Shown here one piece after another: positions 33,366 through 42,480 of a stretch of 64,000 bases of DNA. This stretch comes from Athripsodes cinereus (taxonomy: Eukaryota > Arthropoda > Insecta > Trichoptera > Leptoceridae), in NCBI GenBank assembly GCA_947579605.1, contig OX388305.1, forward strand, positions 21,217,542 through 21,281,541, read 5' to 3'. The notes beneath the pieces were generated by a model that had not been told where the DNA came from, made no database searches, and saw nothing but the letters and a program-made list of their open reading frames with translations. Numbering within the stretch: position 1 is the first letter of the stretch; each line of letters starts with the position of its first letter. The translations under genes were made by a program, and so were the position numbers.

Positions 33366-33433
33366 CTTTTATTTCCAGGTAAGGATTCTTCTTCAAGCTG
33401 AGTTTGAATACGCCGAGTTAGCAATTGGTATGT
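33361..33433 (+). other. Candidate recursive splice site or 49-nt microexon
   Basis: A pyrimidine tract (TTTCTCTTTTATTTCCAG) is followed directly by GTAAGG at 33379, so an acceptor and a donor are joined head to tail. This is the layout of recursive splice points in long insect introns. A second donor (G|GTATGT, 33428) lies 49 nt downstream. The one open frame between them reads VRILLQAEFEYAELAI, while the other two frames have stops. The two readings, ratchet point or microexon, are not exclusive. No flanking exon was found in the window. Confidence 0.35.
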
Positions 33434-33519
33434 AGTTTATATGAGCTTATGATTTACGCTTTAGCTGCTCAATTGTTCATATAAATAATCGTTCGTATCA
33501 TTTTTATGTTTTAATTCGT

Positions 33520-33625
33520 TGATATGGGCGGTAGCAAGGCGGATGTTGGAATTTCGATCTAGATATCCCGGGTTCAATTTCTCCCACAGCTGACCTACTC
33601 CTACTTCACTGCATAAGCATATTGC
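33520..33625 (+). mobile_element. tRNA-like SINE head remnant
   Basis: TGGGCGGTAGCAAGGCGG (A-box region) and CCCGGGTTCAATTTCTCCC (B box) have spacing like the SINE-C head. The rest of the element is not recognisable. Confidence 0.4.
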
Positions 33626-33654
33626 TTACTGTTATAATTAATTTTTTTTAGTTA

Positions 33655-33765
33655 GACAGTGGATGACTTGTTCAAAGCAGCACAGGACAGGGAGGTTTTC
33701 GTCGGAGTGATCGCCAACGTCGGGGGGATCTGACACGGCACAGAAAGAAGAAGAAGTTAGAAGTG
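33655..33765 (+). pseudogene. RTE-K LINE stub, 3' end
   Basis: ACAGTGGATGACTTGTTC, AAAGCAGCACAGGACAGGGA and CAACGTCGGGGGGATCTGAC match the last ~100 bp of the copy at 25010-25200 with few changes. It ends in AGAAAGAAGAAGAAG, the expected tail. Confidence 0.8.
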
Positions 33766-34599
33766 TTAGAACCCAATATTTTTTGTTTTAAATATAACTC
33801 TTACTCATCCTTTTTAGACTCTACGTCCTGTCTTCTATATTTTCTTTTTTCTGAGTACATGCGAATTTATTGAATTTATTCATAAAATTTTAATCCCATA
33901 TCGCCAAAAAGGAATTATTATTTTTCTTAGTAATGTTATTATTATTGATATACGAGAAGAAAATGTAAAACAAGAGCGCAATGTAAAAAAGCGTTCTACT
34001 TTGTCATTGTAAAATATGCATGACGGAGATAATGTTTTTTCCTTGTGCTTCGTTCTCACTTACAATAGCAGCCAGCAGATGTTTTACTCGATGGAATAAT
34101 AAAAAAAACTAAAAAGCGCTTTCGATATTACTTTTATTAACTAGACTTTCCACCCGACTTTGCTCAGTTACATTTATACATAACCAACTGTAAAAAGAAA
34201 CGATGTATCTATACCATGATGACATCAATCTCTCTAAGTGAGAAAACTAGCAATCTAGCTGCACAAATTGAACGTGTAGTTTGTTCTTTCCGTGTAAATA
34301 AAATGAAGACTTTAAGAATGGGTGGCATAGGTTTGCTGAATAGATGTTGTTATATTATGTCTTATTCGTTTTACACATAACTTCCATTAACATCGCACTT
34401 GGAAAACTTAGAGAAAAGTGTGGAAGAACTATTTTTCTGGAGACTCCATGTCGAAGCATAGTAATTTAACCAGCTACCTACTTTACCAATTATGCAAGCC
34501 GTCCTCTTCGCTAAAAATATAACAAACATAATTATATTTTTTTTATTTTGACAATTTTGAACAAATGGTTCTGAAGTAAGTAGGTAGTAATAATTTAAT

Positions 34600-34680
34600 T
34601 AACTTTTGCCTGACGATGAGATCGGAAGCTCTTGAGAGCCTGCTCGCAAAATTAATAAAGTTAACAGAGGAAAAACTATA
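34600..34680 (+). repeat. Short dispersed repeat (CCTGACGATGAG)
   Basis: GCCTGACGATGAGATCGG, CTCTTGAGAGCCTGCTCGC and AAATTAATAAAG. A diverged copy at 48572-48645 has GCTTGTCGATGAGAATGG, CTCTTGAAGTCTGCTAGC and AAATTTATAAAG. Its start resembles the satellite unit (GCCTGAAGATGAGA). Confidence 0.5.
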
Positions 34681-34683
34681 ATA

Positions 34684-34810
34684 ATTATAATAAATAAATC
34701 TTTATTGCACAAAAAAAATCAACATACGAAAATAAACAATTTGAACTAGACAAATAAATTTTGTCCAATGGGCGAGTTTATCGGAGAAGCGCGATATCTT
34801 CCAACTATAT
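34684..34810 (-). mobile_element. LINE 3' UTR stub, family C (first of two)
   Basis: AATAAATAAATCTTTATTGC at the tail side, then TGTCCAATGGGCGAGTTTAT and GCGCGATATCTTCCAAC. Reversed, 5'-truncated copy of the family C UTR. Confidence 0.7.
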
Positions 34811-34874
34811 ATCGTGTTTCATTGATAAATTATTAGTATGAACTTCCACCAAGAACCGCCGGTCGATAAATTTA

Positions 34875-35010
34875 ACTTTATTTATTTATTTTATTCTTCA
34901 CTGTACATTGTTTACAATAATATAAATTTACATAGAAAATATCATTTATACAATTCAATGTACAGAGGGCGAGTTTATCGCTAAAATGCGATGTCTTCAA
35001 ACTAACCCAA
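34875..35010 (-). mobile_element. LINE 3' UTR stub, family C (second of two)
   Basis: TTTATTCTTCACTGTACATT, AATGTACAGAGGGCGAGTTT and TCTTCAAACTAACCCAAC. The same UTR as at 41640-41790 but reversed. Two separate insertions of the same family lie within 70 bp. Confidence 0.75.
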
Positions 35011-35054
35011 CTTTACGAGCTAATATATCAAAATGTTACTAAGAATTTAACGAT

Positions 35055-35170
35055 AAAGAATGCTACGTTTTTTTATTGGCACGGGAAGGACTATCTGTAC
35101 GTTAACTGCATGAAGTTAGTCCTCTAACTAACCCACTTATGGAGTAGCACTGCGATGGTTCCTATAGTTG
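35055..35170 (+). mobile_element. SINE-A, degraded 3' half
   Basis: TTTATTGGCACGGGAAGGAC, GTTAACTGCATGAAGTTAG and AACCCACTTATGGAGTAGCA follow the SINE-A 3' half on the plus strand. The TATAG tail is reduced to CTATAG. Confidence 0.6.
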
Positions 35171-35207
35171 TAAAAGAAGTTCTGAAATAAAAATGTTTGT
35201 AAATCAA

Positions 35208-36112
35208 CTACTAGGTACTACTATTACTATTATACCCTCACGCCGTATCCCAAGTGGGGTAGGCAGAGAGAACGGAACGCCACACAGATCTATCTTTACA
35301 CACTTCCTTTGCTTCCTCCACATTCATACAGTTTCTCATACATGCACGTCGATTCCTCTTACTCAACACGCGGCCGTCCTTGAGAATTTGATCCACGTGA
35401 TCAAGCCACGTGGTTCTCGGACGTTCGCGCTTCCTCACACCTTTTCTTTCAGACAAGTATATCCTCTTTGTCATTCTTACTTCGTTCATTCGTTCAACGT
35501 GTCCAAACCACCGTAGTTTATTCACGCGCATTCTGTCCACAACACTCTTCTTGCATCCGCTCATTCTTCTAATATCCTCATTCTTCACTCTATCACGCAG
35601 CGTTTTGCCAACCATTCTTCTTAACGATCGCATCTCCACTGCATTTATTCCACTTTCGTCCTTCTTCAGCCACGTCCATGTCTCGCTTGCATACGTAAGT
35701 GACGGTACCAGAATGGTATTGTGCACCAGCATTTTAGCCATGTCCGACACATTGCCATTGCTGACAATGGGTCGAAGTGCACCGTTCGCTCTAGCACCGG
35801 CCACTTTCCTTCTTTCAATGTCCCTATCGCATCTTCCATCCCTCGCAAACATACTTCCCAAATATACATACTCACTTACTTGCTCCAAACATTCGTCACC
35901 AACTTTGATCTCGCAAATCGATTTTTCATTCTCTCTTTCAAACACTAGAACTTTCGTCTTCATAACATTCATTTTCTAACCATTCAAATTGCAACTATCA
36001 TACACACACGTAACAATCTCTTGTAAGTCCCTTTCACTCTCAGCCATTAACACCAAATCATCTGCGTACATCAATGCATTCACCCGAAACCCATTCAGCT
36101 CAACACCAAAAA
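35208..36112 (-). mobile_element. LINE-A, best copy: 5'-truncated insertion with 12-bp target duplication
   Basis: The 12-bp sequence TTTGTAAATCAA flanks the element exactly (35196-35207 and 36113-36124), proving a single 5'-truncated retrotransposition. On the minus strand the element runs from VELNGFRVNALMYADDLVLM (polymerase active site YADD) to the C-terminal stop, then GCGTGAGGG and a TATAAT/TAG-type tail. A third partial copy of the target sequence lies at 36133-36146. The clade is inferred as RTE-like. Confidence 0.92.
35238..35972 (-). CDS. LINE-A reverse transcriptase C-terminal frame (truncated)
   Basis: This is an uninterrupted 244-codon frame, the longest for this family here. 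It begins at an internal Met after an in-frame TAG that separates it from the YADD box. It covers the thumb-like and C-terminal region of a non-LTR polymerase: 'KTKVLVFEREN', 'YVYLGSMFARDGRCDRDIER', 'MAKMLVHNTILVPSLTYASE', 'INAVEMRSLRRMVGKTLRDR', 'KLRWFGHVERMNEVR', 'RPRTTWLDHVDQILKDGRVL'. It ends SVWRSVLSAYPTWDTA. In the intact element this part would act with the polymerase in the nucleus during target-primed reverse transcription. Alone it lacks catalytic residues and is not a functional gene. Confidence 0.85.
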   Translation of the reverse strand: MNVMKTKVLVFERENEKSICEIKVGDECLEQVSEYVYLGSMFARDGRCDRDIERRKVAGARANGALRPIVSNGNVSDMAKMLVHNTILVPSLTYASETWTWLKKDESGINAVEMRSLRRMVGKTLRDRVKNEDIRRMSGCKKSVVDRMRVNKLRWFGHVERMNEVRMTKRIYLSERKGVRKRERPRTTWLDHVDQILKDGRVLSKRNRRACMRNCMNVEEAKEVCKDRSVWRSVLSAYPTWDTA

Positions 36113-36249
36113 TTTGTAAATCAAATTCACCATTTGTAAATCAAATTCTACCAAAAACACATAGACATACCTACTACCTAAAAATGTATCAAAATTCATG
36201 TAAAAAGCCCATTACAGTAGGTACCTACTTCTTATCTTAACACAATTTC

Positions 36250-37330
36250 AACACTATGTTGGCACAGTGGATTTGAAAAAATGTACAAATAATTTAAATT
36301 GAAATCGTCTAGACTCTAGACTTATTGTGAAACCATAGATTTTTTCTTCAACAATAATTTTTCTATATTTTCTAATTTTCAACATGTGGAAACATATTTA
36401 ATACAATATGTCGGTGTGACTGGGAGTTTTTATAAGTATTCATTTAATCAATTCAATCTTTAATGAATAATATTAATTATAAATATCAATATAAATAAAC
36501 ACAGTTAATTTTTCACTATTTTTTTTAATAAATTTCGAGCGTTTTCATGAAAAGCTCAGTTTGCCCCCCCCCCCCCACCCCCATATTAAAAAAAGCTTAT
36601 GATTTAAACAGAAATATGTCAGTAGCAAATTCAAATTATGGACCTTTCATAGCCCAACAATCTAGTAGACATCAGTGTTTCTTTTTCCCTTTATTGCGAT
36701 GATTATAATTATCATCTAGGTGTTTTTTTTATATGAAACGTTTGCACGTTCACTATTAATAATTCACCTTTACCAAGCTATCGGTCAAAATGGTAATTGG
36801 CATCAAAGATCTAACAAAAGTGTTTGTTTCTGATCGTGGAATTATTTATAGAATAAAAAAAATCCAATGTGTTGAATTATAAAGAACAAACAGTTATTGA
36901 AAAAAATATGACAAAATCTTGAGAGATTAAATTTATTAACATTGTTTTGCCTGCCAATATATATCTTTCTCACTTTGAAAGTGGAATGTAAACAAATATT
37001 TTTTTATAGGTAGGTAAATTTATCAGAAAGCGGAATGAATAAAAATCATAAATAAGTAACTAAATAAAATATTGAGCTCTTTGTCCTTCGATACAAGAAT
37101 ATAGGTCACGAGTTTATTTAACGTTTCCATGTTGAAATTCACATGTAGTACAGTAGTCTTCCGAATCACGTTAGCTCGTAATTACGTTTGTTTGTAACAA
37201 ATATTTTAGTCCTTTTCTAAGAACAAACAAACATTATTATTATTATTCTAGCGCCCTATTATTCTAGTTTTATATTATTGGATTTCTTACATTCATCGCA
37301 CATTTATTTAACATTTCTTTTTAAACAAAA
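36250..37330. other. Stretch with simple sequence only
   Basis: AT-rich with a C-run at 36564-36584 (13 C, A, 5 C). At 36497-36516 ACACAGTTAATTTTTCACTA matches one arm of the hairpin at 57949-58077 over about 18 bases. No gene is seen. Confidence 0.45.
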
Positions 37331-37336
37331 TGTGTC

Positions 37337-37410
37337 TAGGATTTTGTTATAAACTCAAATACAACTTCGTACATCTTTCACAGCAAGTTAAAAGCTTGTG
37401 TTGTGAATAG
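37337..37410 (-). mobile_element. SINE-B fragment
   Basis: GATTTTGTTATAAACTCAAA, CACAGCAAGTTAAAAGCTTG and TGTTGTGAATAGGGG align with the SINE-B body (46745-46815). The tRNA head is missing; the hAT element begins where it stops. Confidence 0.65.
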
Positions 37411-38410
37411 GGGATTCGATCCCGGCCCTTTTTTCTAATCCTGGGATTTCGGGATTATCTACAGTTGATCCCGGGATTGTATTGGCAATGTAAAGTGGTA
37501 ACAAAAAGTCAGTAAACCATGTCAAAATCAGCTTTTTTTTATTTATCTGGCAATGAATTTTATTTTTTATTTTTTATTTATTTATTTATATACAAGTTTT
37601 GAATCTGCAAAAAGCCGGTTAAACAAAATTATACTTCAAACTTCTTCTAAAATAAACAATCAAGGCACTTATGATTTATAAGACTAACAATTTAACTTTT
37701 TTTTATTTTTTTAAATTGTATTCTTGTAAAAGTATTTATTTCATAGTTGTGACCCAGAACAGTTCTAGTTTTGTAGGGCAATATATTCTACAATGTTGTT
37801 ATTTATGTTTGTTTGTATGTACTATTTTGTTTTCTTTTTAAATCAACTTAGTAAGACGAATTTAGCGAAAAATACATCTGGGATCAATGTTTAAACTCGT
37901 ATTTTTAAATTAAATTGACCAGAGACTTTATGAATTATTTGTTTGAATTAGGTCGGTGAGTGATTTTTTGATGATATTTTTTAAAATATCAAATCGCTCA
38001 AGCATTGTTAAGAAACTACATATTTCATCGCGATTTGCAGTTAAATAATAAATTAAGCTCTCTTCCATGTTCCTTTTCAATATAGTTTTGAAGCATAGTA
38101 TCATTCTTCAAAGATGCTCTTTTGAAAATAAGAACCACTACGAACTTTCTTTACGACTTCATTAATTTTCCAGTCATTGGTCAAACTCACCATTACAGGT
38201 TTTATAGATTAATCCAGAGTCCAGTTCTTCATTATCATCATCCATATTGATATGTGATAGAGATAGTGCCGTTGTAATTCCCGCCATGTGTCACATTTAC
38301 GCCTCCATATTGGCACTCATTAACTCACACTTTGGTCAACCAAGCAGAAACACATAGAACTTTTGTCTATGGATTTTATTTGATTGTCTTTTTCTAAGCA
38401 CAATTCATTA

Positions 38411-38532
38411 GTCTCAACAGGCAGAGATCGCCTTGGTTTTAAATAAGGCTGGGCACACAATATAAGCCCCAATGGTAGGCAAAACTTTCCTATTATGTGT
38501 TCCCAGGCCGTTATTTAAAACCATATTGAGAC
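38411..38532. mobile_element. Short inverted-repeat element inside the hAT remnant
   Basis: The left side has GTCTCAACAGG, then TGGTTTTAAATAAGGCTGGG. The right side, reversed, reads GTCTCAATATGGTTTTAAAT, then AACGGCCTGGGAACAC. Arms are about 35-45 bp and imperfect. The total is about 122 bp, with no flanking duplication determined. Confidence 0.45.
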
Positions 38533-38568
38533 TTGTTTGTTATCGCCTGGTGATCAAGTGTATAACAC

Positions 38569-39810
38569 GTGTGTGATCAATTGACAAAGTTCCTTAATGT
38601 GACGAACCTTTTTGCAAAAAATCAATCTGGCTATCGGCAATTTCACTCCACTGAAACGATACTCATGAGAACTGTATCGGACCTAATATCTCGCATGGGA
38701 AATGCCGAACTAACACTAGTGTCTTTCCTCGATATGAGTGCAGCTTTTGACACGGTTGATCATAGTATACTTCTCTCAAAGCTAGAGAATGAGTTCGGCA
38801 TTAGGGACAAGGTTTTAACGTGGATGTCTTCATACCTATCCAACCGAGAATATGAAGTCAAATTTAATAACACAACATCCAGAAAACACTCAACGTTATA
38901 TGGAGTTCCACAGGGTTCTGTTCTTGGACCAATCTTGTTCAACTTATACACCAATCAATTAGAGTATGTTATTCAAAACTTAGGCTTTACAACATATTGT
39001 TATGCAGACGATAGCATTTTCTTTAAATCATGCACCCCGGAATCCAAATCTGCTCTTGAGCAAGAAGTCGTTTCGTGCATAACGGACATTTCATCCTGGA
39101 TGTCTAACAATATGCTTAAAATCAACCCCACCAAAACTGAATTTCTCTGGATAGCGTCTCCACGAAGACAACATCTCATAAACGCTGACCCTATTCGTGT
39201 ACAAAACGAGGACATAGTCCCATCTAACCACGTTAAGTTCCTCGGAGCGCATCTTGATAACGCCCTTACGATGGAGAAACACATATCATCCACTGTTAGT
39301 AGTGGTTTCTATACTTTAAGGCAGCTCAAGAACATAAGGAAAAATATATCAACCGACGGAGCTAAAACCATAATTAACTCATTCGTCGTATCACGATTGG
39401 ATTACTGCAATGGCATCCTCGCAAATCTTCCGCAATATCAACTCCAGAGGATTCAGTCCGTTTTTAACGCGGCTGCACGTTTCATTTACCAACTAAATCG
39501 CTCTGCACACATATCTGCCACCCTTCAATCTCTTCACTGGCTCAGATGTCCGGAGAGAGTTGAATTTAAAGTGTGTTTGACAGTATTTAAGGCACTTCAT
39601 GCTATGGCCCCAGAATATATCATGGAACTCTGTGGTAGACAGGCGTTAAGTCATAGACAGACAACACTTAGGTCTTGTCAAGATATTACAACTAAATTGG
39701 AGGTGACCAGTACTGTATCGAAACCAGTGTACGTGGAGCGTGCTTTTGCAATATCGGCACCTGTAGTCTGGAACAGGCTTTTTTTACTTTACTTTCAAAA
39801 AAGGCATTGA
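38569..39810 (+). CDS. Reverse transcriptase ORF of L2-like LINE (truncated)
   Basis: A 413-codon open frame holds most of a non-LTR reverse transcriptase. It synthesises cDNA at a nicked target site in the intact element. Visible blocks in order: 'NQSGYRQFHSTETIL' (residues ~20-34), 'FLDMSAAFDTVDHSIL' (~53-68, first catalytic Asp), 'YGVPQGSVLGPILFNLYTNQ' (~109-128), 'YCYADDSIFF' (~142-151, catalytic YADD), 'VSRLDYCNGILANLPQYQLQ' (~276-295), 'LQSLHWLRCPERVEFKVCLT' (~317-336). The order and the SRLDYCN...LHWL segment point to the L2/CR1 group. The N-terminal fingers and endonuclease are missing by 5' truncation. The last ~12 codons come from an insertion after WNRL. The start codon is internal and not meaningful. 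Confidence 0.88.
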   Translation: MCDQLTKFLNVTNLFAKNQSGYRQFHSTETILMRTVSDLISRMGNAELTLVSFLDMSAAFDTVDHSILLSKLENEFGIRDKVLTWMSSYLSNREYEVKFNNTTSRKHSTLYGVPQGSVLGPILFNLYTNQLEYVIQNLGFTTYCYADDSIFFKSCTPESKSALEQEVVSCITDISSWMSNNMLKINPTKTEFLWIASPRRQHLINADPIRVQNEDIVPSNHVKFLGAHLDNALTMEKHISSTVSSGFYTLRQLKNIRKNISTDGAKTIINSFVVSRLDYCNGILANLPQYQLQRIQSVFNAAARFIYQLNRSAHISATLQSLHWLRCPERVEFKVCLTVFKALHAMAPEYIMELCGRQALSHRQTTLRSCQDITTKLEVTSTVSKPVYVERAFAISAPVVWNRLFLLYFQKRH

Positions 39811-39938
39811 AGAAAGAGTGTAGAATAAATGATTTCGGGTGTGAGATGAGTCTCTCTTCAATGTCTTATTTATTTATTTATTTATCATAAGTATATAAGT
39901 ATATATAGGACAACAATTCAATTATAAAACACAAATGC
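39781..39938. mobile_element. Small insertion inside the L2-like LINE
   Basis: Removing this segment rejoins WNRL to PQMIRET in the LINE frame. The word GCTT is present at both edges (39777-39780 and 39935-39938), a possible 4-bp target duplication. Inside, AAGGCATTGAAGAAAGAGT and GTCTCTCTTCAATGTCTT form an imperfect hairpin, followed by (TTTA)n and an AT-rich part. Confidence 0.55.
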
Positions 39939-40174
39939 TTCCACAAATGATCAGAGAAACGCAGGACATATCTCGTTTCAAGAACCAACTGAAGACTTAT
40001 CTATTCAAGAAATCTCACGGAATAATCCAAGCACAACCTTAGTTAGTAAAGAGCGCCCTTGAGGTGGATTTTTTTTTTTCACAAAACGGCGCTTTACAAA
40101 TCATCCAAATAATAATAATAATCCAAATCATCAATAAAAGGCGATAGCCGTTTATGTATTAAATAAATAAATAA

Positions 40175-40557
40175 ATTAAATCTTCTTCTTCTTCTCCTTG
40201 GGCAATTATTAGTCCCACATAGTGGTGTGGTCTGCCTTCTTTTGTTTTGTTACGACACATGGTTCTGTCGAACGCATCCTCATGGGAAACATCACAGCTC
40301 CTCATCTCTTGTCTCACTACTTCACGCCATCTGCGCTTTGGCCTTCCTCTTGGTCTCTTGCCGGTAACCTCGATACATTGAGCTTTATTGCCTACGTACT
40401 CAGGTGGTCTCCTGGCCACATGGCCATACCATCGCAATCTGCTCTCTTGTATTTTATCCAAGATATCTCGCACACCCAGGCTCCCTCGGATGTATAAATT
40501 TCGGATCTTATCAAGCCTTGTGACCCCGCACTTCCATCTTAACATTTTCATTTCGGC
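40175..40557 (-). pseudogene. RTE-type LINE C-terminal fragment with (GAA)n tail
   Basis: The frame at 40159-40551 reads MKMLRWKCGVTRLDKIRN, then 'YIRGSLGVRDILDKIQESR', 'LRWYGHVARRPPEYVG' and 'KRPRGRPKRRWREVVRQEM'. This is the classic RTE-clade tail (LRWYGHV, RGRPKRRW). The stop lies inside a GAAGAAGAA-type tail (plus 40178-40196). Only the last ~125 codons remain, but they are uninterrupted, suggesting a fairly young insertion. It abuts the L2-like LINE and the hAT block. Confidence 0.85.
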
Positions 40558-41274
40558 AAATAAATAAATAAAATATCATAACTGATAGGTTTATTTGCAG
40601 GTATTTTTCTGTACAATAAATCACAAACGGCTATGTGAATACCGTGTGCAAAACAAACTAGGTGCTATGCATTAACAAGTTTTCCAACTGTAATTTGGAC
40701 CATCAGTAACTATTGCCACAATATCGTATCTAGTGAGATGTCGAACTCAGAATAGCGCTCTTTTAAGATACTAACACAAGCTTCGGCTGTCAGTGATTCA
40801 TTGATGCGAATGAGTCCCAAATTCTTGACTTATTTTATAATTGTATTAATCCCGAAAATCCCGGGATTTCTTAAATTAAATCCCGGGATTTTCGGGACTA
40901 AAATACGACCAGGATCCCGGGAGTTTTTTTCACCATTAGATTTTTTTTGAATTATTAGATTTAATTAGATCAAATTATATAAATATCATACTGATTATTC
41001 CATAAAAAATGATAAATGCGTCGCAATATTGACAGACGTACCTGTACGTCATACTCATATTTGCACTGATTCTCTTCGCCGTACCCGTACGGCCATACCA
41101 CTTTAGAGGTTAAGGGTATATATATTGTTCTAAAAGTTTGAGATTTTAAAATAAAGAATAATTATAAAAATAATATCTAGGTTTGACGGCAGCGATGTTG
41201 ATTTTAAATTATTTTACGGCATATACAATTATCTGACCATCTCAAAAGTATAAAAGAATGTGTCTTCTATAATT

Positions 41275-41790
41275 AGTTCAGGGTGCTCGTTGCTGGAATA
41301 ATCTCCCTTCAAAATTTAGGCTGAATCAAAGTCTGACGTCTTTCAAGCGTGCAGTTAAGGAGAAAATGATTTCCACAAACACAGCCTCTGAAACCTGAAA
41401 CCCATCACTCCTAACCCCCCCCCCCCTTTTCCCCCCATTTTCCTTTCCCTTTATGCATGTATGTGTGTGTTTTTTTTGTTTTTTTTTGCAGTCTCTCCCT
41501 TTTTATATATATGTGTGTATGTATGTCTGTTTGTATATATGTTCACTTTGTGAATATTTTTTTTTCCTCTTTTTTTTTCCAAAATCCTTAAGATTATCGA
41601 GTTTATTTTTATCATGTTTTTTTTTTTGAGTTAATACTTTTGGGTTAGTTGGAAGAGATCGCGCCTTTGCGATAAACTCGCCCTCTGTATATTGATTGTA
41701 TTTAATTTGAATGTATACCTTTTATGTAATTGTTTTTTATCAATGTACAGTAAAGAATGAATAAATAAAAATAAATAAATAATTTATTTT
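41275..41790 (+). pseudogene. LINE C-terminus and 3' UTR, family C
   Basis: At 41286-41398 one frame gives ARCWNNLPSKFRLNQSLTSF, then KRAVKEKMISTNT; the pattern WNNLP...SLxxFKRxVK is the end of a CR1/Jockey-group polymerase. The 3' UTR holds C- and T-runs (41418-41445, 41470-41490, 41560-41630). It then has GGGTTAGTTGGAAGAGATCG, GCGATAAACTCGCCCTCTGT and AATGTACAGTAAAGAATGAA, with an AAATA tail. This copy defines the UTR seen as stubs elsewhere. Confidence 0.75.
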
Positions 41791-42384
41791 TGAGACTTTA
41801 AATAAATATTAGGTATATTCATTCTCAATATTATTAGTAAATGATTTCAAATAACTCCAGTTACAATCTAATAATACCAAAAATATTCTCGTGGAAATTG
41901 AACCCATTAGCATTGTTAGTAACGTATGGGTTTTACTGTACATTACACACTACGATCTGTCGTGCAATAATTTAGGTTTTACGATTCGGTTTTTAATCAC
42001 ACAGTTATTTAGATACAGGGGACGACAACATTCGTGCGTTTGTTATCCATTTTACGGTTATCTTTCCCGTGTAGTATAATGAAAGTACTCAATGTTTCCC
42101 GATCTCAAAATATAACAATATCTTCAAGTAAAATGGAGTTGAATACGTATGTCCACAGAACAGTGTTAAAGAAAAAAAAAACAAACATCAGACGGCAGTT
42201 GCAGGTAGCTATTCAAAATGAAGTACGTTTTTATTTAATTTTATTAATTTGACTTTTCAACAGGCTTATACAAATATAAAAGACGTACATAATTATGTTA
42301 AGTAAGTTATAATTTAGTTTAGTATTAACTGTTCACATTTAGTATTAATTACACATTGTCAACATAGTATCACACATTATTTTG

Positions 42385-42480
42385 GTTAGCTGGAAGATAT
42401 TGCCTCCAGGCAATAAGCTCGCCAATGGCTGATGATTTTTTTTCTGATCAATAAAGTGTTCTTATTATTATTATTATAAT
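42385..42480 (+). mobile_element. LINE 3' UTR stub related to family C
   Basis: TTGGTTAGCTGGAAGATATT, AAGCTCGCCAATGGCTGATG and ATCAATAAAGTGTTCTTATT, then a (TTA)n tail. It has the same order as family C but is a diverged subfamily. Confidence 0.55.

Larger units (their letters stand above)
38555..40172 (+). mobile_element. L2-like LINE, 5'-truncated, with internal 158-bp insertion
   Basis: The element comprises a large polymerase frame (38569-39782) and a foreign insert (about 39781-39938). Its last codons follow (39939-40042: CCACAAATGATCAGAGAAAC; protein DISRFKNQLKTYLFKKSHG). The 3' UTR has GAGCGCCCTTGAGGTGG and GGCGCTTTACAAATCATCC, and the tail is AAT/AAATA-rich. The same 3' UTR is found reversed at 55366-55440. 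It inserted into a hAT transposase remnant lying on the other strand. Confidence 0.85.
37410..40930 (-). pseudogene. ZBED-like hAT transposase remnant, split by LINE insertions
   Basis: Two decayed minus-strand blocks match different parts of one hAT transposase of the ZBED type. Block 40610-40850 gives NLGLIRINESLTAEACVSIL, then CFAHGIHIAVCDLLYRKI. Block 37960-38360 gives NMDDDNEELDSGLIY, INEVVKKVR, SLKNDTMLQNYIEKEHGREL and, past frame breaks, MLERFDILKNIIKKSLTDL. Both are in the expected order, and between them lie an L2-like LINE (plus strand) and an RTE stub. Both outer edges are rich in TCCCGGGAT/ATCCCGGGA words, as hAT subterminal repeats. Stops and frameshifts abound; it is inactive. 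Confidence 0.65.

Noticed and set aside
35410..35979. 189-codon open frame opposite the LINE-A polymerase
   Set aside because: It is the antisense shadow of the LINE-A frame. Similar antisense frames accompany other LINE-A copies (44-601, 8243-8626, 25802-26113).
36564..36584. Long C-run as a regulatory or G-quadruplex site
   Set aside because: A single C-run without separate G-tracts. Similar runs occur at 41.4, 44.1 and 54.1 kb, partly within element UTRs. Simple sequence, prone to assembly length errors.
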